From a virus: a stretch of DNA of 30,600 nt. The notes beneath the pieces are model-generated. The model saw only the letters and a program-made list of their open reading frames with translations. It was not told the DNA's origin and did no database searches. Both the position numbers and the translations under genes were made by a program. Positions 16,147-22,601 of this stretch are shown here, in pieces (the first letter of the stretch is position 1; each line of letters opens with the position of its first letter). The stretch lies in IMG/VR virus record IMGVR_UViG_3300042479_000213, positions 1-30,600 of that record; one strand, 5' to 3'.

Positions 16147-16323
16147 TTAACTTCCCTGGAAAGCATCAAAAATAAGAGCGCCGGCAATTGTAAATCCCAC
16201 TATGGCAAGTGCATAGTTGCCATTAACCAATGCACTTATTCCAGATAGTACATTCAACCCGCCAATTGTAAGGCTGATTTCTTTTCGGTTACGACCAACC
16301 CATATAAAAAATTTATCTAACAT
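16147..16323 (-). CDS. Small membrane protein, 58 aa
   Basis: The ATG at 16323-16321 shares one base with the upstream stop (TGATG), and the TAA abuts the next ATG (TAAATG). The frame reads MLDKFFIWVGRNRKEISLTI and carries two short hydrophobic stretches with Gly and Ala (IGGLNVLSGISALV and ALAIVGFTIAGALIFDAF), likely a helical hairpin in the membrane. It sits exactly between the acidic paralogues. No family recognised. Confidence 0.7.
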   Translation of the reverse strand: MLDKFFIWVGRNRKEISLTIGGLNVLSGISALVNGNYALAIVGFTIAGALIFDAFQGS

Positions 16324-16736
16324 CAGTTTTCTCCTTGTGCTACTACCATACCATCCTCATCAGACAGTTCCAACGGACCTTGTAAGATGTATTCTGTATC
16401 ATCATTGCGCCACCCCAATTCTTCCATACCGTCAAAATAATCTTCATCCCAGGCTGCTTCAATCTCTGCTTGCTCCGCTTCCGTCATGTCTTCTGGAAAA
16501 GTCCAATCAGCCCAACAGCCGTCATCAAGACTGGTCAGTTCCCAGTCGTAGTCGCTTTCGCTTAGATTATATCCATCAGCATTGACCAAGTCAATCTCTG
16601 GTTGCTCATCGCTTTCACAATAGAATTCGCCCCAGCGATAACCTTCTTCGCGAATGATTGTTTTGCCGTCTTTGCACCAGAACTGTCGTTCAACAGCAGA
16701 CTTTTTGTGCAGGGTTTTTAATATCCAGGTTGCCAT
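16323..16736 (-). CDS. Acidic hypothetical protein, paralogue of the 164-aa protein at 15652-16146
   Basis: 137 aa, many Asp/Glu and Trp residues, no membrane segment. Residues 30-45 (REEGYRWGEFYCESDE), 73-92 (WADWTFPEDMTEAEQAEIEA) and the end (ELSDEDGMVVAQ) align in order with the other acidic protein downstream, showing common ancestry. It starts two bases after the preceding stop, so it is cotranscribed with the gene at 16739. Function unknown. Confidence 0.75.
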   Translation of the reverse strand: MATWILKTLHKKSAVERQFWCKDGKTIIREEGYRWGEFYCESDEQPEIDLVNADGYNLSESDYDWELTSLDDGCWADWTFPEDMTEAEQAEIEAAWDEDYFDGMEELGWRNDDTEYILQGPLELSDEDGMVVAQGEN

Positions 16737-16738
16737 GA

Positions 16739-16951
16739 TTAGTCATCCCGTTCCATCTCTGTAGTTTCTTTGATCAGGGCCTGCAATTGATCCAATGCAG
16801 GAACCATGAGCTTGACTGTTTTATAGTCGCCCTCACTGTCGCGCCCACCCACTTCAATCATGTATGCATTGTCATACATGTATACTTGAAACGATTCGCT
16901 GACCTTGACCAACTTGTCACTGATTTTGTTTACTGTTTTAGTTTTTGCCAT
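16739..16951 (-). CDS. Small conserved phage protein
   Basis: 70 aa. The pattern KVSESFQVYMYDNAYMIEVG, then GDYKTVKLMV and a terminal EMERDD, is one I recall from short proteins of T4-like aquatic phages, role unknown. AAGGA lies before the ATG, and a dedicated sigma70 promoter (16975-17003) ends 24 bases upstream. It is the first gene of an early-type unit that continues with the acidic paralogues. Confidence 0.8.
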   Translation of the reverse strand: MAKTKTVNKISDKLVKVSESFQVYMYDNAYMIEVGGRDSEGDYKTVKLMVPALDQLQALIKETTEMERDD

Positions 16952-16974
16952 GATGTTTTCCTTGTATTGTGTAT

Positions 16975-17003
16975 ATTATATGATATTTTAATCAACGTGT
17001 CAA
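16975..17003 (-). promoter_or_regulatory. Sigma70 early promoter 1
   Basis: TTGACA, 17-base spacer, TATAAT, driving 16739-16951. The TGA stop of the preceding gene (17002-17000) is embedded in the -35. The spacer is AT-rich but does not carry AATTCCC. Confidence 0.8.
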
Positions 17004-17323
17004 CTCTTAACGCTAAACTCTTCTTCTAAATCTTCATCGTTATAGAAGAAACCTTGTCCTTGATCGTATTTGTTCTGTGCCAGTTGTTCAAATGTTTCTC
17101 CGTTGTAAAATTTCCTAATGACCATACGCCATCGTTCTTCAGGATAATCAATTAGTTCAAATTCGTCAATTCGACCGTAGCCATCATAGGTGCCGCTGAC
17201 ACGATCGCCATTCTTAAACAGCACAACAACATCACTAGCAAATGCCCAAGGCGTATTTCTTACTGCAACCTCTGCCATTACTGGTTTGTCTGATTTGGCA
17301 CAACGCCAACTGAAGAATCCCAT
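17000..17323 (-). CDS. Conserved phage hypothetical protein (MGFFSW family)
   Basis: 107 aa beginning MGFFSWRCAKSDKPV, with VVVLFKNGDRVSGTYDGYGR in the middle, a barrel-like strand set, and an acidic tail YNDEDLEEEFSV. I recall this start and the SGTYDGYGR motif from phage proteins of unknown function. Four Cys-free strands suggest a small beta fold. GGAG lies seven bases before the ATG. Its stop is part of the -35 of the next promoter. Confidence 0.78.
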   Translation of the reverse strand: MGFFSWRCAKSDKPVMAEVAVRNTPWAFASDVVVLFKNGDRVSGTYDGYGRIDEFELIDYPEERWRMVIRKFYNGETFEQLAQNKYDQGQGFFYNDEDLEEEFSVKS

Positions 17324-17348
17324 TATTCAACTCCAAACTGTTGTTTGT

Positions 17349-18722
17349 TCACAATTTCTCTCCTGGTTCAAATCCACGGAATCGCACAAAGCGAGGAAAT
17401 CTCAAACTGTATGATCCGTCTTGGTTTTGAGTAACTGCGTCCGCTTCAACCTCAACCACCCGATCAAGAAGCTCATTGCGAGCGGTCCAATACTCATCGC
17501 GATTGCTATCAGACAAACCGCTACCAACATTAACACGAATATTTCTGTCATTATCGACTCCTTCACATATTATAGCACCCAACCGGCCTAGATTGCGACC
17601 GGTTCCTTCTTCAAAACCCACAATATTGAGATCAACTGTGATTGTGGGTTTCCATTTCATCCAGAAGTCCGAACGTTTGCACTCATATGGCGCATCCATG
17701 CTCTTGATCATAATGCCTTCGTAGCCTTCTTCTACACTGGCTTCAGCAAACCTACGCATGACGTCATGTCCTTCTGCTGTGTCCAAGTCCACATCCATGC
17801 CGGGCATCACACGCACACAACCATTTTCTGGCAGGTGTGCTTGTGTACGTTTCAACAAGTCAATGCGTTTGTGTTGCTGTAGATTACAGAAGCCTTCGCG
17901 GAACTCACTCAGTGGCATGATATCAAACACATGGTACACCATGTCTGTAGTTTTGGCATCTCGTTTGCGCTGTGCTTGCTTCATCAAGTCTTGAAAGTTC
18001 TTGCCTACAATCTCACCATCCAGCACAAACTGTCCACCAAAGCCTGAATTGTTTTGAAATGCTTTGCGATGTTCTTCAACGAAATCTGCAATCTGTGGAA
18101 AGTTCTCAAACTCTTTGCCATTGCGGCTGTACAATGTACACACATCTCCTGACACCACTGCTAACACACGCACACCATCCAGTTTGACTTCTAGACGTTT
18201 GATGCCTTTGAGTTTCTTGGGATGGTCTGTAGAATCCTGGGCCAGTTGGCAACTGAATACAGGAATCTTCCATTCAGTTTTACCCAACACCTTGTTTAGT
18301 GTTTTTTCTGATATACCGCAACGCAGGTCTTTGATCAACACACGCCGGGCCACGTTGTTCCATTCATCTGAATCAAACTGTTGGCTACATTCATCAATGG
18401 CCTCACGTGCTCGATTACCTGTGACGCTACGGGTACGCAGACTTTCTAACAACGCCCAAAACTTAGGCCACGGATTTGATTGACTGGTTAAGCCCTCAGT
18501 CTCGGGCACTTGCCGGATGCCAAACACATAAAAAGGATTGTAGGCTTGATAACAATTGAATAAGAATGCCTGCGCATCTGCACTGCCCAACTGGGAGGCT
18601 ATTAATGCCTTTTCAATAGTTTTTTCTTTATGTATTCGACTGTCCGAGCTTTCCAGGTCAAGAATCCAACCTGCTACCATTGTGCCCGCAAACCTTGGGT
18701 CTGAGAAGTTTGTTTCATTCAT
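17349..18722 (-). CDS. ATP-dependent DNA ligase
   Basis: 457 aa, near the size of T4 Gp30. It seals nicks through an enzyme-AMP intermediate. The adenylation Lys is Lys180 in EVKLDGVR (motif I), followed by YSRNGKEF (motif Ia/III area), FVLDGEIV with the Glu of motif III, EGYEGIMIKS (motif IV) and FWMKWKP (motif V). The N-terminal 170 residues form the helical DNA-binding part (RDLRCGISEKTLNKV-like sequence near 131-145). GGAG lies seven bases before the ATG. It is the only replication-repair enzyme in a run of small early-type genes and would support Okazaki-fragment joining or recombination. Confidence 0.95.
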   Translation of the reverse strand: MNETNFSDPRFAGTMVAGWILDLESSDSRIHKEKTIEKALIASQLGSADAQAFLFNCYQAYNPFYVFGIRQVPETEGLTSQSNPWPKFWALLESLRTRSVTGNRAREAIDECSQQFDSDEWNNVARRVLIKDLRCGISEKTLNKVLGKTEWKIPVFSCQLAQDSTDHPKKLKGIKRLEVKLDGVRVLAVVSGDVCTLYSRNGKEFENFPQIADFVEEHRKAFQNNSGFGGQFVLDGEIVGKNFQDLMKQAQRKRDAKTTDMVYHVFDIMPLSEFREGFCNLQQHKRIDLLKRTQAHLPENGCVRVMPGMDVDLDTAEGHDVMRRFAEASVEEGYEGIMIKSMDAPYECKRSDFWMKWKPTITVDLNIVGFEEGTGRNLGRLGAIICEGVDNDRNIRVNVGSGLSDSNRDEYWTARNELLDRVVEVEADAVTQNQDGSYSLRFPRFVRFRGFEPGEKL

Positions 18723-18734
18723 ATATTTACTCCG

Positions 18735-19157
18735 TTACCACGAACTATTATAAAACACTTTTAGTCCACAAAACAATTCTGCACGAGCGTCGCGAACAAA
18801 CTTGAGATCTTGTTCCTTATAGTGCTCATCTGCTTCATTGCCAAAAAAGAAACCTGACGTACTGGGCAGTGTACCACTCATGATATCCAGTTCAAGGATT
18901 TCAAGATCGTCCCATGTAATTTCTAATTCAATACCATTGAAGTTGGCGCTGTCACCCTTGCCGCCATTGCGACTTTTCCAAAGTTGTTCCATCCATCCGT
19001 GCAGATTAGGATGCTTGCGCCAGTAGGCAATCTCACGAGGCTGTTCTACTGTCTTGTTAACAAACTCTTTGGTATCATCGTCAAATTCGGCACTCTCATA
19101 AAACTCACGTTGTTGGCCTTCCTTTGCGGCCACGTATGCATACATGTCAAGTCCCAT
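18735..19157 (-). CDS. Conserved phage protein of the MGLDMY type
   Basis: 140 aa from the ATG at 19157, with AGGAGA upstream; 14 residues of the longest frame are dropped. Landmarks are MGLDMYAYVA at the start, REIAYWRKHPNLHGWMEQLW in the middle and LPSTSGFFFGNEADEHY near the end. This trio typifies a phage protein often labelled in databases with unreliable transferase names. No enzyme motif is visible. Function unknown. Confidence 0.85.
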   Translation of the reverse strand: MGLDMYAYVAAKEGQQREFYESAEFDDDTKEFVNKTVEQPREIAYWRKHPNLHGWMEQLWKSRNGGKGDSANFNGIELEITWDDLEILELDIMSGTLPSTSGFFFGNEADEHYKEQDLKFVRDARAELFCGLKVFYNSSW

Positions 19158-19199
19158 TATCTTTCTCCTGGTTTGTTGACGGAAACTAGGTGCAGGCAC

Positions 19200-19379
19200 T
19201 TACCTGTTCCGAACACGATTGATCACTTCATTGGCAGCTTGAAAGCCATTGTGCTGTTCTGTTTCTAAGAATATTTCTGTTACTTCATTTTGTAATTCAG
19301 AAAAAGCGGCACGGAACTGGGCCATCTCTTGTTCGGTCAAATGCATCTGCATTTTGTAGTTAAAGATCTTGTTGTTCAT
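19200..19379 (-). CDS. Small helical hypothetical protein, 59 aa
   Basis: The ATG at 19379 overlaps the preceding stop as ATGA, and the frame ends at TAA 19202-19200. It begins MNNKIFNYKMQMHLTEQEMA and is polar, Glu/Gln-rich and mostly helical, with no hydrophobic segment. The coupling to the 90-aa gene and the snug fit before the next gene support expression. No family recognised. Confidence 0.65.
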   Translation of the reverse strand: MNNKIFNYKMQMHLTEQEMAQFRAAFSELQNEVTEIFLETEQHNGFQAANEVINRVRNR

Positions 19380-19648
19380 GCCACTTCCAACATGTTGGCC
19401 GGCACATTGAATACACCGCCTGGCGTACTAACCAGTACAAATTTAATTTTAACTTTACGAACGTTGCCAACGTAGGTCAAGCCGTTGCGGTTGCTGGTAA
19501 ACTTTACTCGGTCACCAATGCCAAAGGCACGGGTCTTTTGTTTGGTCAACTGTGTGCGAGCAAACTTCACTGCATCGATCACTGTAGACAGTTCGTCATT
19601 GGTAAGATTACCAAACATAATAGCAGAGTTAATATCTTTGACATTCAT
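19376..19648 (-). CDS. Conserved phage protein with C-terminal SH3/KOW-like barrel
   Basis: 90 aa. The N-part MNVKDINSAIMFGNLTNDEL is helical and is a recognisable phage motif. The C-part reads FGIGDRVKFTSNRNGLTYVG, then KVKIKFVLVSTPGGVFNVPA, resembling small barrel domains that contact nucleic acid or protein. AAAAAGGAG lies before the ATG, and the sigma70 promoter at 19679-19707 is 30 bases upstream. Function unknown; a nucleic-acid role is inferred from the KOW-like pattern. Confidence 0.8.
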   Translation of the reverse strand: MNVKDINSAIMFGNLTNDELSTVIDAVKFARTQLTKQKTRAFGIGDRVKFTSNRNGLTYVGNVRKVKIKFVLVSTPGGVFNVPANMLEVA

Positions 19649-19678
19649 CTTGGGCTCCTTTTTAATTACTATACAAGT

Positions 19679-19707
19679 ATTATAGCAAATGGTGATTTAT
19701 TGGTCAA
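19679..19707 (-). promoter_or_regulatory. Sigma70 early promoter 2
   Basis: TTGACC, 17-base spacer, TATAAT, followed by the shared leader ACTTGTATAGTAATTAAAAA, whose next bases are GGAG. Drives 19376-19648. The spacer here is AATAAATCACCATTTGC, with an AAAT/ATTT dyad. Confidence 0.88.
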
Positions 19708-19716
19708 CCAAACTAA

Positions 19717-20169
19717 TTAACACTGGTCGATTCTGTGCTCTTCAATTTGGAAATTAACTTGTGAAATACATCTTCTTGTGGGGGGTTTGACATTGAGAAT
19801 AACATTGGCGAGACCCACACGTGCCTTTTCTTCCGAAGAATAAACTCCAAAAATATTGTCGTCTTCCATGGAGTTATTATCTAAGACTTTTATAACCCAG
19901 AATTTTTCTCCACCTTTTTTAGGTTTGTAAGGAGTATATTTGCCGTCAAATTCTAAATTAAACGGAACTATTTTCATTCTTGCTCTTGTTTGGTAACTCA
20001 TCATAGGATTATATGTTTCCTGCAACTTACAAGAAAGTTCTGCTCTTTCTTTCTTGGGATAAACAGCGTAAGTGTACCATTCTTCAAAAGGGTCTTTTGA
20101 AATTTCCTGTAACTCTACTACCCAAATGCCGTTTAACTGTATTTCTGCCGGTACTTTACTTGTTGCCAT
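19717..20169 (-). CDS. Hypothetical protein with internal repeat
   Basis: 150 aa with its own sigma70 promoter and AAAGGA upstream. Two similar beta-rich blocks can be seen: residues 14-44 (IWVVELQEIS, then YTYAVYPKKERAEL) and about 90-120 (FWVIKVLDNN, then IFGVYSSEEKARV). Each has an aromatic-Trp-Val strand, then [A/G]VY followed by a charged helix. This suggests an ancient duplication of a small alpha/beta unit. The C-tail has two Cys. No known family was recognised. Confidence 0.7.
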   Translation of the reverse strand: MATSKVPAEIQLNGIWVVELQEISKDPFEEWYTYAVYPKKERAELSCKLQETYNPMMSYQTRARMKIVPFNLEFDGKYTPYKPKKGGEKFWVIKVLDNNSMEDDNIFGVYSSEEKARVGLANVILNVKPPTRRCISQVNFQIEEHRIDQC

Positions 20170-20199
20170 CTCAGGTTCCTTTTTAATTACTATACAAGT

Positions 20200-20228
20200 A
20201 TTATAACAGTTTGGGAATTACAGGTCAA
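20200..20228 (-). promoter_or_regulatory. Sigma70 early promoter 3
   Basis: TTGACC, 17-base spacer TGTAATTCCCAAACTGT, TATAAT, with the conserved ACTTGTATAG leader. Drives 19717-20169. The -35 lies in the last codons of the preceding gene. Confidence 0.9.
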
Positions 20229-20694
20229 CTGAGTCCCAGGTCTTGCTCACTTCCATTTCGTCCACCAAGGCCTTCAATAACAATACCAACTTGCGGTAAT
20301 ACTTGGCGTCATTTTCATGTGTGTTACCCACATACCAGACACCGTCACGCATGATGTAGTACCACTCTGCCCCACAGTCGTTGGCACGATCTAAGAACGT
20401 TTCAAAGGTATGATCTGTTGCAAAATCTGTACCGTCTTCATCGCGGTCACGACCGTAAAACACAGTTACATTTTCCATAGGCGAACCAAAAGTATGGAAC
20501 TCACCATCTGGAAAATCAACATCGCGTTTCAAAGAAGACACATCGCCCAGTGACACCAGGTGGTTGGCCTTGGCACTGTCATAATAGTGCTCTTGCAATA
20601 TCACACCATTGTGTTCTAAATAACCGTCCCAGTGACAGTAGACTGATTTGCAAACGTCACCATGCATGACACCAATTCTTGAACGTGTACCCAT
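20218..20694 (-). CDS. Conserved phage protein (MGTRSRIGV family)
   Basis: 158 aa. It begins MGTRSRIGVMHGDVCKSVYC and continues HWDGYLEHNGVILQEHY, a signature I recognise from many phages and some bacteria, with no settled function. The middle has TVFYGRDRDEDGTDF, and the C-part has DCGAEWYYIMRDGVWYVGN followed by an acidic helix. The ATG lies one base after the stop of the 66-aa gene, so the two form one transcript from the promoter at 20927-20955. Confidence 0.88.
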   Translation of the reverse strand: MGTRSRIGVMHGDVCKSVYCHWDGYLEHNGVILQEHYYDSAKANHLVSLGDVSSLKRDVDFPDGEFHTFGSPMENVTVFYGRDRDEDGTDFATDHTFETFLDRANDCGAEWYYIMRDGVWYVGNTHENDAKYYRKLVLLLKALVDEMEVSKTWDSVDL

Positions 20695-20695
20695 T

Positions 20696-20896
20696 TTATG
20701 CTACCTCTTTCTGTTGTTGCAACCAAAAATATTCATTAATCAAATCTGAGGGGAAATCCTCATGGTACCAAAAATAGTACCGAGCAGATTTCAATCCTAG
20801 TGCCTTTTTTACAACATCAAATCCCAAGTCAAGAACATCATTCTCTGCTGTGATATTGGGATTGATTGCAAATACATCTTCGGCAAAACTTGACAT
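20696..20896 (-). CDS. Small hypothetical protein, 66 aa
   Basis: Begins MSSFAEDVFAINPNITAEND, with an aromatic C-half (ARYYFWYHEDFPSDLINEYF). AAAAGGAAAAAAAG precedes the ATG, and a sigma70 promoter lies 30 bases upstream. No membrane segment or known motif. It heads a two-gene unit with the MGTRSRIGV protein. Confidence 0.72.
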   Translation of the reverse strand: MSSFAEDVFAINPNITAENDVLDLGFDVVKKALGLKSARYYFWYHEDFPSDLINEYFWLQQQKEVA

Positions 20897-20926
20897 CTTT
20901 TTTTCCTTTTTTCTTACTATGTTTAC

Positions 20927-20955
20927 ATTATAGCAGTTTGGGAATTATCAGTCAA
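20927..20955 (-). promoter_or_regulatory. Sigma70 early promoter 4
   Basis: TTGACT, 17-base spacer GATAATTCCCAAACTGC, TATAAT. Drives 20696-20896 and 20218-20694. The leader is a variant (GTAAACATAGTAAG) of the common one. Confidence 0.88.
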
Positions 20956-21309
20956 TCAATCTAATCTGCTTCCAGCGTAGACCTGTGTCAGACCCAACTT
21001 GGTCTTCAGTACCTCTGCGTAGGCCTCAGCACCTGCTTCTAAAATGCTAATTGATTGGGTTGGGAAACCGCTGGGGTTCCACAGTTGGAGACTGCCAGTG
21101 TAGTCCTTACGGAAGCCCGCGGCCTGTAGCCACTTGCCCAACTTTGAGTTAGACCGTACGCCAAACACGTTGACCCAAGCAAAGCCACAAGCATCACGAT
21201 CGCCATGCTTGGCGTGGAATGCTTTGGCCGCTGAGCGGGCTTGGATACCTGCTTCGTTGGTTGCGTCTTGTACCAACTGCTCTGTGATCTGTGTTGCGAT
21301 TGCTGTCAT
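20956..21309 (-). CDS. Conserved phage hypothetical protein
   Basis: 117 aa from the ATG at 21309. The longest frame starts at a TTG at 21414 inside the upstream gene and would span the promoter, so it is rejected. Core features are DACGFAWVNVFGVRSNSKLG, WLQAAGFRKDYTGSLQLWNP and the end KLGLTQVYAGSRLD. I recall these from proteins shared by aquatic phages. AAAGGA lies upstream, after a family promoter. No function is known to me. Confidence 0.83.
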   Translation of the reverse strand: MTAIATQITEQLVQDATNEAGIQARSAAKAFHAKHGDRDACGFAWVNVFGVRSNSKLGKWLQAAGFRKDYTGSLQLWNPSGFPTQSISILEAGAEAYAEVLKTKLGLTQVYAGSRLD

Positions 21310-21339
21310 TTTGGAATCCTTTTTAGTTTCTATACAAGT

Positions 21340-21368
21340 ATTATAACAAATTGGGAATTTTGGGTCAA
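21340..21368 (-). promoter_or_regulatory. Sigma70 early promoter 5
   Basis: TTGACC, 17-base spacer CAAAATTCCCAATTTGT, TATAAT, with the ACTTGTATAG leader. Drives 20956-21309. The preceding gene's TGA (21367-21365) is inside the -35. Confidence 0.9.
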
Positions 21369-21655
21369 CCGTTTTTGCGGTCCATAATGTACTCAAAAAG
21401 CACAAATTTTGCACGATTTAACAGTTGACGCTGATCTTCAATGGTGTTAAAGTCCGGCTGTTCGTAGGCCATCATCTCTTGTGCGTCACTCATCATGCTG
21501 GCCACTACCATTGCGGGACCAGAGAATCGAAAAGTGCTGGACGATTCTACTGCTTCACGCATTTGAGCTTCGGTGGCGCCATACATACGAATTTCACGTT
21601 TTTCTTGCTCGTTTAAAGTAATCATTTCACCTAATGTATCGTATCTTAAACCCAT
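21365..21655 (-). CDS. Small conserved phage protein
   Basis: 96 aa from the ATG at 21655, which has AAGGAG seven bases upstream; a TTG two codons earlier is too close to it. The sequence has MGLRYDTLGEMITLNEQEKR, then STFRFSGPAMVVASMMSDAQ, and ends with a helix (NRAKFVLFEYIMDRKNG). The FRFSGP...MSDAQE pattern is familiar from small phage proteins without a role. Monocistronic under its own promoter. Confidence 0.78.
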   Translation of the reverse strand: MGLRYDTLGEMITLNEQEKREIRMYGATEAQMREAVESSSTFRFSGPAMVVASMMSDAQEMMAYEQPDFNTIEDQRQLLNRAKFVLFEYIMDRKNG

Positions 21656-21686
21656 TTTCAAACTCCTTTTTGTTAAACTATGCTAT

Positions 21687-21715
21687 ATTATAGCAAATTG
21701 GGAATTTTCGGTCAA
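21687..21715 (-). promoter_or_regulatory. Sigma70 early promoter 6
   Basis: TTGACC, 17-base spacer GAAAATTCCCAATTTGC, TATAAT. Drives 21365-21655. The TGA of the 33-aa gene (21714-21712) is embedded in the -35. Confidence 0.9.
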
Positions 21716-21813
21716 CCACGCAACCGCTTCATTAACAACTGATTTAGGGTTGGTTTGAGTCCCAACTTCTTGCGTAAGAGTTCACCCAGGGTTGGTTTTT
21801 TGGTTTTTTTCAT
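21712..21813 (-). CDS. Very small basic protein, 33 aa
   Basis: The ATG at 21813 follows AAAAAAGGAAAAAAAG, 30 bases after a family promoter. The frame MKKTKKPTLGELLRKKLGLK, then PTLNQLLMKRLRG, ends at TGA. It is highly basic (Lys/Arg at about a third of positions) and holds two similar PTLxxLL units (PTLGELLRKKLG and PTLNQLLMKRLR), an internal duplication. A nucleic-acid or host-protein binding peptide is plausible. Its own promoter and ribosome site make expression likely despite its size. Confidence 0.72.
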   Translation of the reverse strand: MKKTKKPTLGELLRKKLGLKPTLNQLLMKRLRG

Positions 21814-21843
21814 CTTTTTTTCCTTTTTTGTTTTCATACTCGT

Positions 21844-21872
21844 ATTATAGCAAATGGGAAATATTCGGTCAA
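21844..21872 (-). promoter_or_regulatory. Sigma70 early promoter 7
   Basis: TTGACC, 17-base spacer GAATATTTCCCATTTGC, TATAAT. Drives the 33-aa gene. The preceding gene's TGA (21871-21869) lies in the -35. Confidence 0.88.
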
Positions 21873-22102
21873 CCAAATGCTTTTACCAGCCCAGAAAGCC
21901 CAATTATTACACTTACAAGATTCACAAACATCTGTGGTTTATTTGCAACACGCACAGTCCAGGCTAAAAACAGTAAGGTTCCTATAAAAAATGTAAGGAT
22001 ATTGTAAGGATAAGCCTCAGGACCCACAGCGTTTAAACTGTGACCTGCTACTATAAAAATAGCCCCGGCCCACTGTAGTATTTCGTTTGTATCTAATTTC
22101 AT
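21869..22102 (-). CDS. Small three-helix membrane protein, possibly leaderless
   Basis: 77 aa. Hydrophobic segments lie near residues 10-24 (WAGAIFIVAGHSLNAV), 33-50 (YNILTFFIGTLLFLAWTV) and 58-74 (MFVNLVSVIIGLSGLV). The ATG at 22102 is only six bases after the TATAAT of its promoter, so transcription would start at about the A of the ATG, and the AAGGT before it may not be in the RNA. The next Met is far downstream and would remove two membrane segments. Role unknown; small early membrane proteins of T-even-type phages often act in exclusion, which is only an analogy. Confidence 0.7.
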   Translation of the reverse strand: MKLDTNEILQWAGAIFIVAGHSLNAVGPEAYPYNILTFFIGTLLFLAWTVRVANKPQMFVNLVSVIIGLSGLVKAFG

Positions 22103-22108
22103 ACCTTA

Positions 22109-22137
22109 ATTATAGCAGTTTGGGAATTATTGGTCAA
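22109..22137 (-). promoter_or_regulatory. Sigma70 early promoter 8
   Basis: TTGACC, 17-base spacer AATAATTCCCAAACTGC, TATAAT. Drives 21869-22102. The usual 30-base leader is missing: the ATG follows six bases after the -10. Confidence 0.88.
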
Positions 22138-22143
22138 CCAAAA

Positions 22144-22545
22144 TCACAGTTCAATAGCCCTGCGAAACACAATTTCTTGCCGGGCAAAAGCGTCTAATTC
22201 CCAGGGCTGTTGCAAATATGCCACATTACGTCCGTAGTATTTGCCGTTCCATTTTTTGCCTTTGGGCATGATTTTTAGGATGCCTCGTGCCATTTGTCGC
22301 ACATGCACCAACTCGTGTGCCAGGGTCACGCCCAGTGCATACAAATTTCTAGTGGGTTTTAATACCACCAAGTAAGTGTCAAGTCCTGTCAACGGCACAG
22401 TGGTGCCCATTTCCTCTAAATCTGAGTCCACTTTGATCATGAGCAATCGGCGATTTTTCACAAGCCCTAACTGGGCTAACATACTAGGAACCAGTGCTTC
22501 AATATACTGTTTGGTCTTTGGGCCCGCTTCAACATGCAATTCCAT
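22144..22545 (-). CDS. Zinc-metallopeptidase-like protein (HExxH)
   Basis: 133 aa. HELVH at residues 77-81 gives the zinc-binding His pair and catalytic Glu, set in TLAHELVHVRQMARG. Glu116 in QQPWELDAFARQE is a candidate third ligand, as in SprT-like and other gluzincin-type proteins. The sequence GKKWNGKYYGRN between the motifs recalls SprT-like families. It may be a small protease, or a nucleic-acid-associated peptidase like SprT/Spartan; no zinc ribbon is present. AAAAAAAGG precedes the ATG, and a family promoter lies upstream. It is the first gene of the minus-strand early-type block. Confidence 0.75.
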   Translation of the reverse strand: MELHVEAGPKTKQYIEALVPSMLAQLGLVKNRRLLMIKVDSDLEEMGTTVPLTGLDTYLVVLKPTRNLYALGVTLAHELVHVRQMARGILKIMPKGKKWNGKYYGRNVAYLQQPWELDAFARQEIVFRRAIEL

Positions 22546-22572
22546 ATGTGCCTTTTTTTACTATATGCCCAA

Positions 22573-22601
22573 ATTATAACAAAATACCAATTTTGTGTCA
22601 A
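22573..22601 (-). promoter_or_regulatory. Sigma70 early promoter 9
   Basis: TTGACA, 17-base spacer CAAAATTGGTATTTTGT, TATAAT. The spacer contains a near-perfect dyad CAAAAT-TGGT-ATTTTG. Drives 22144-22545. Confidence 0.85.
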
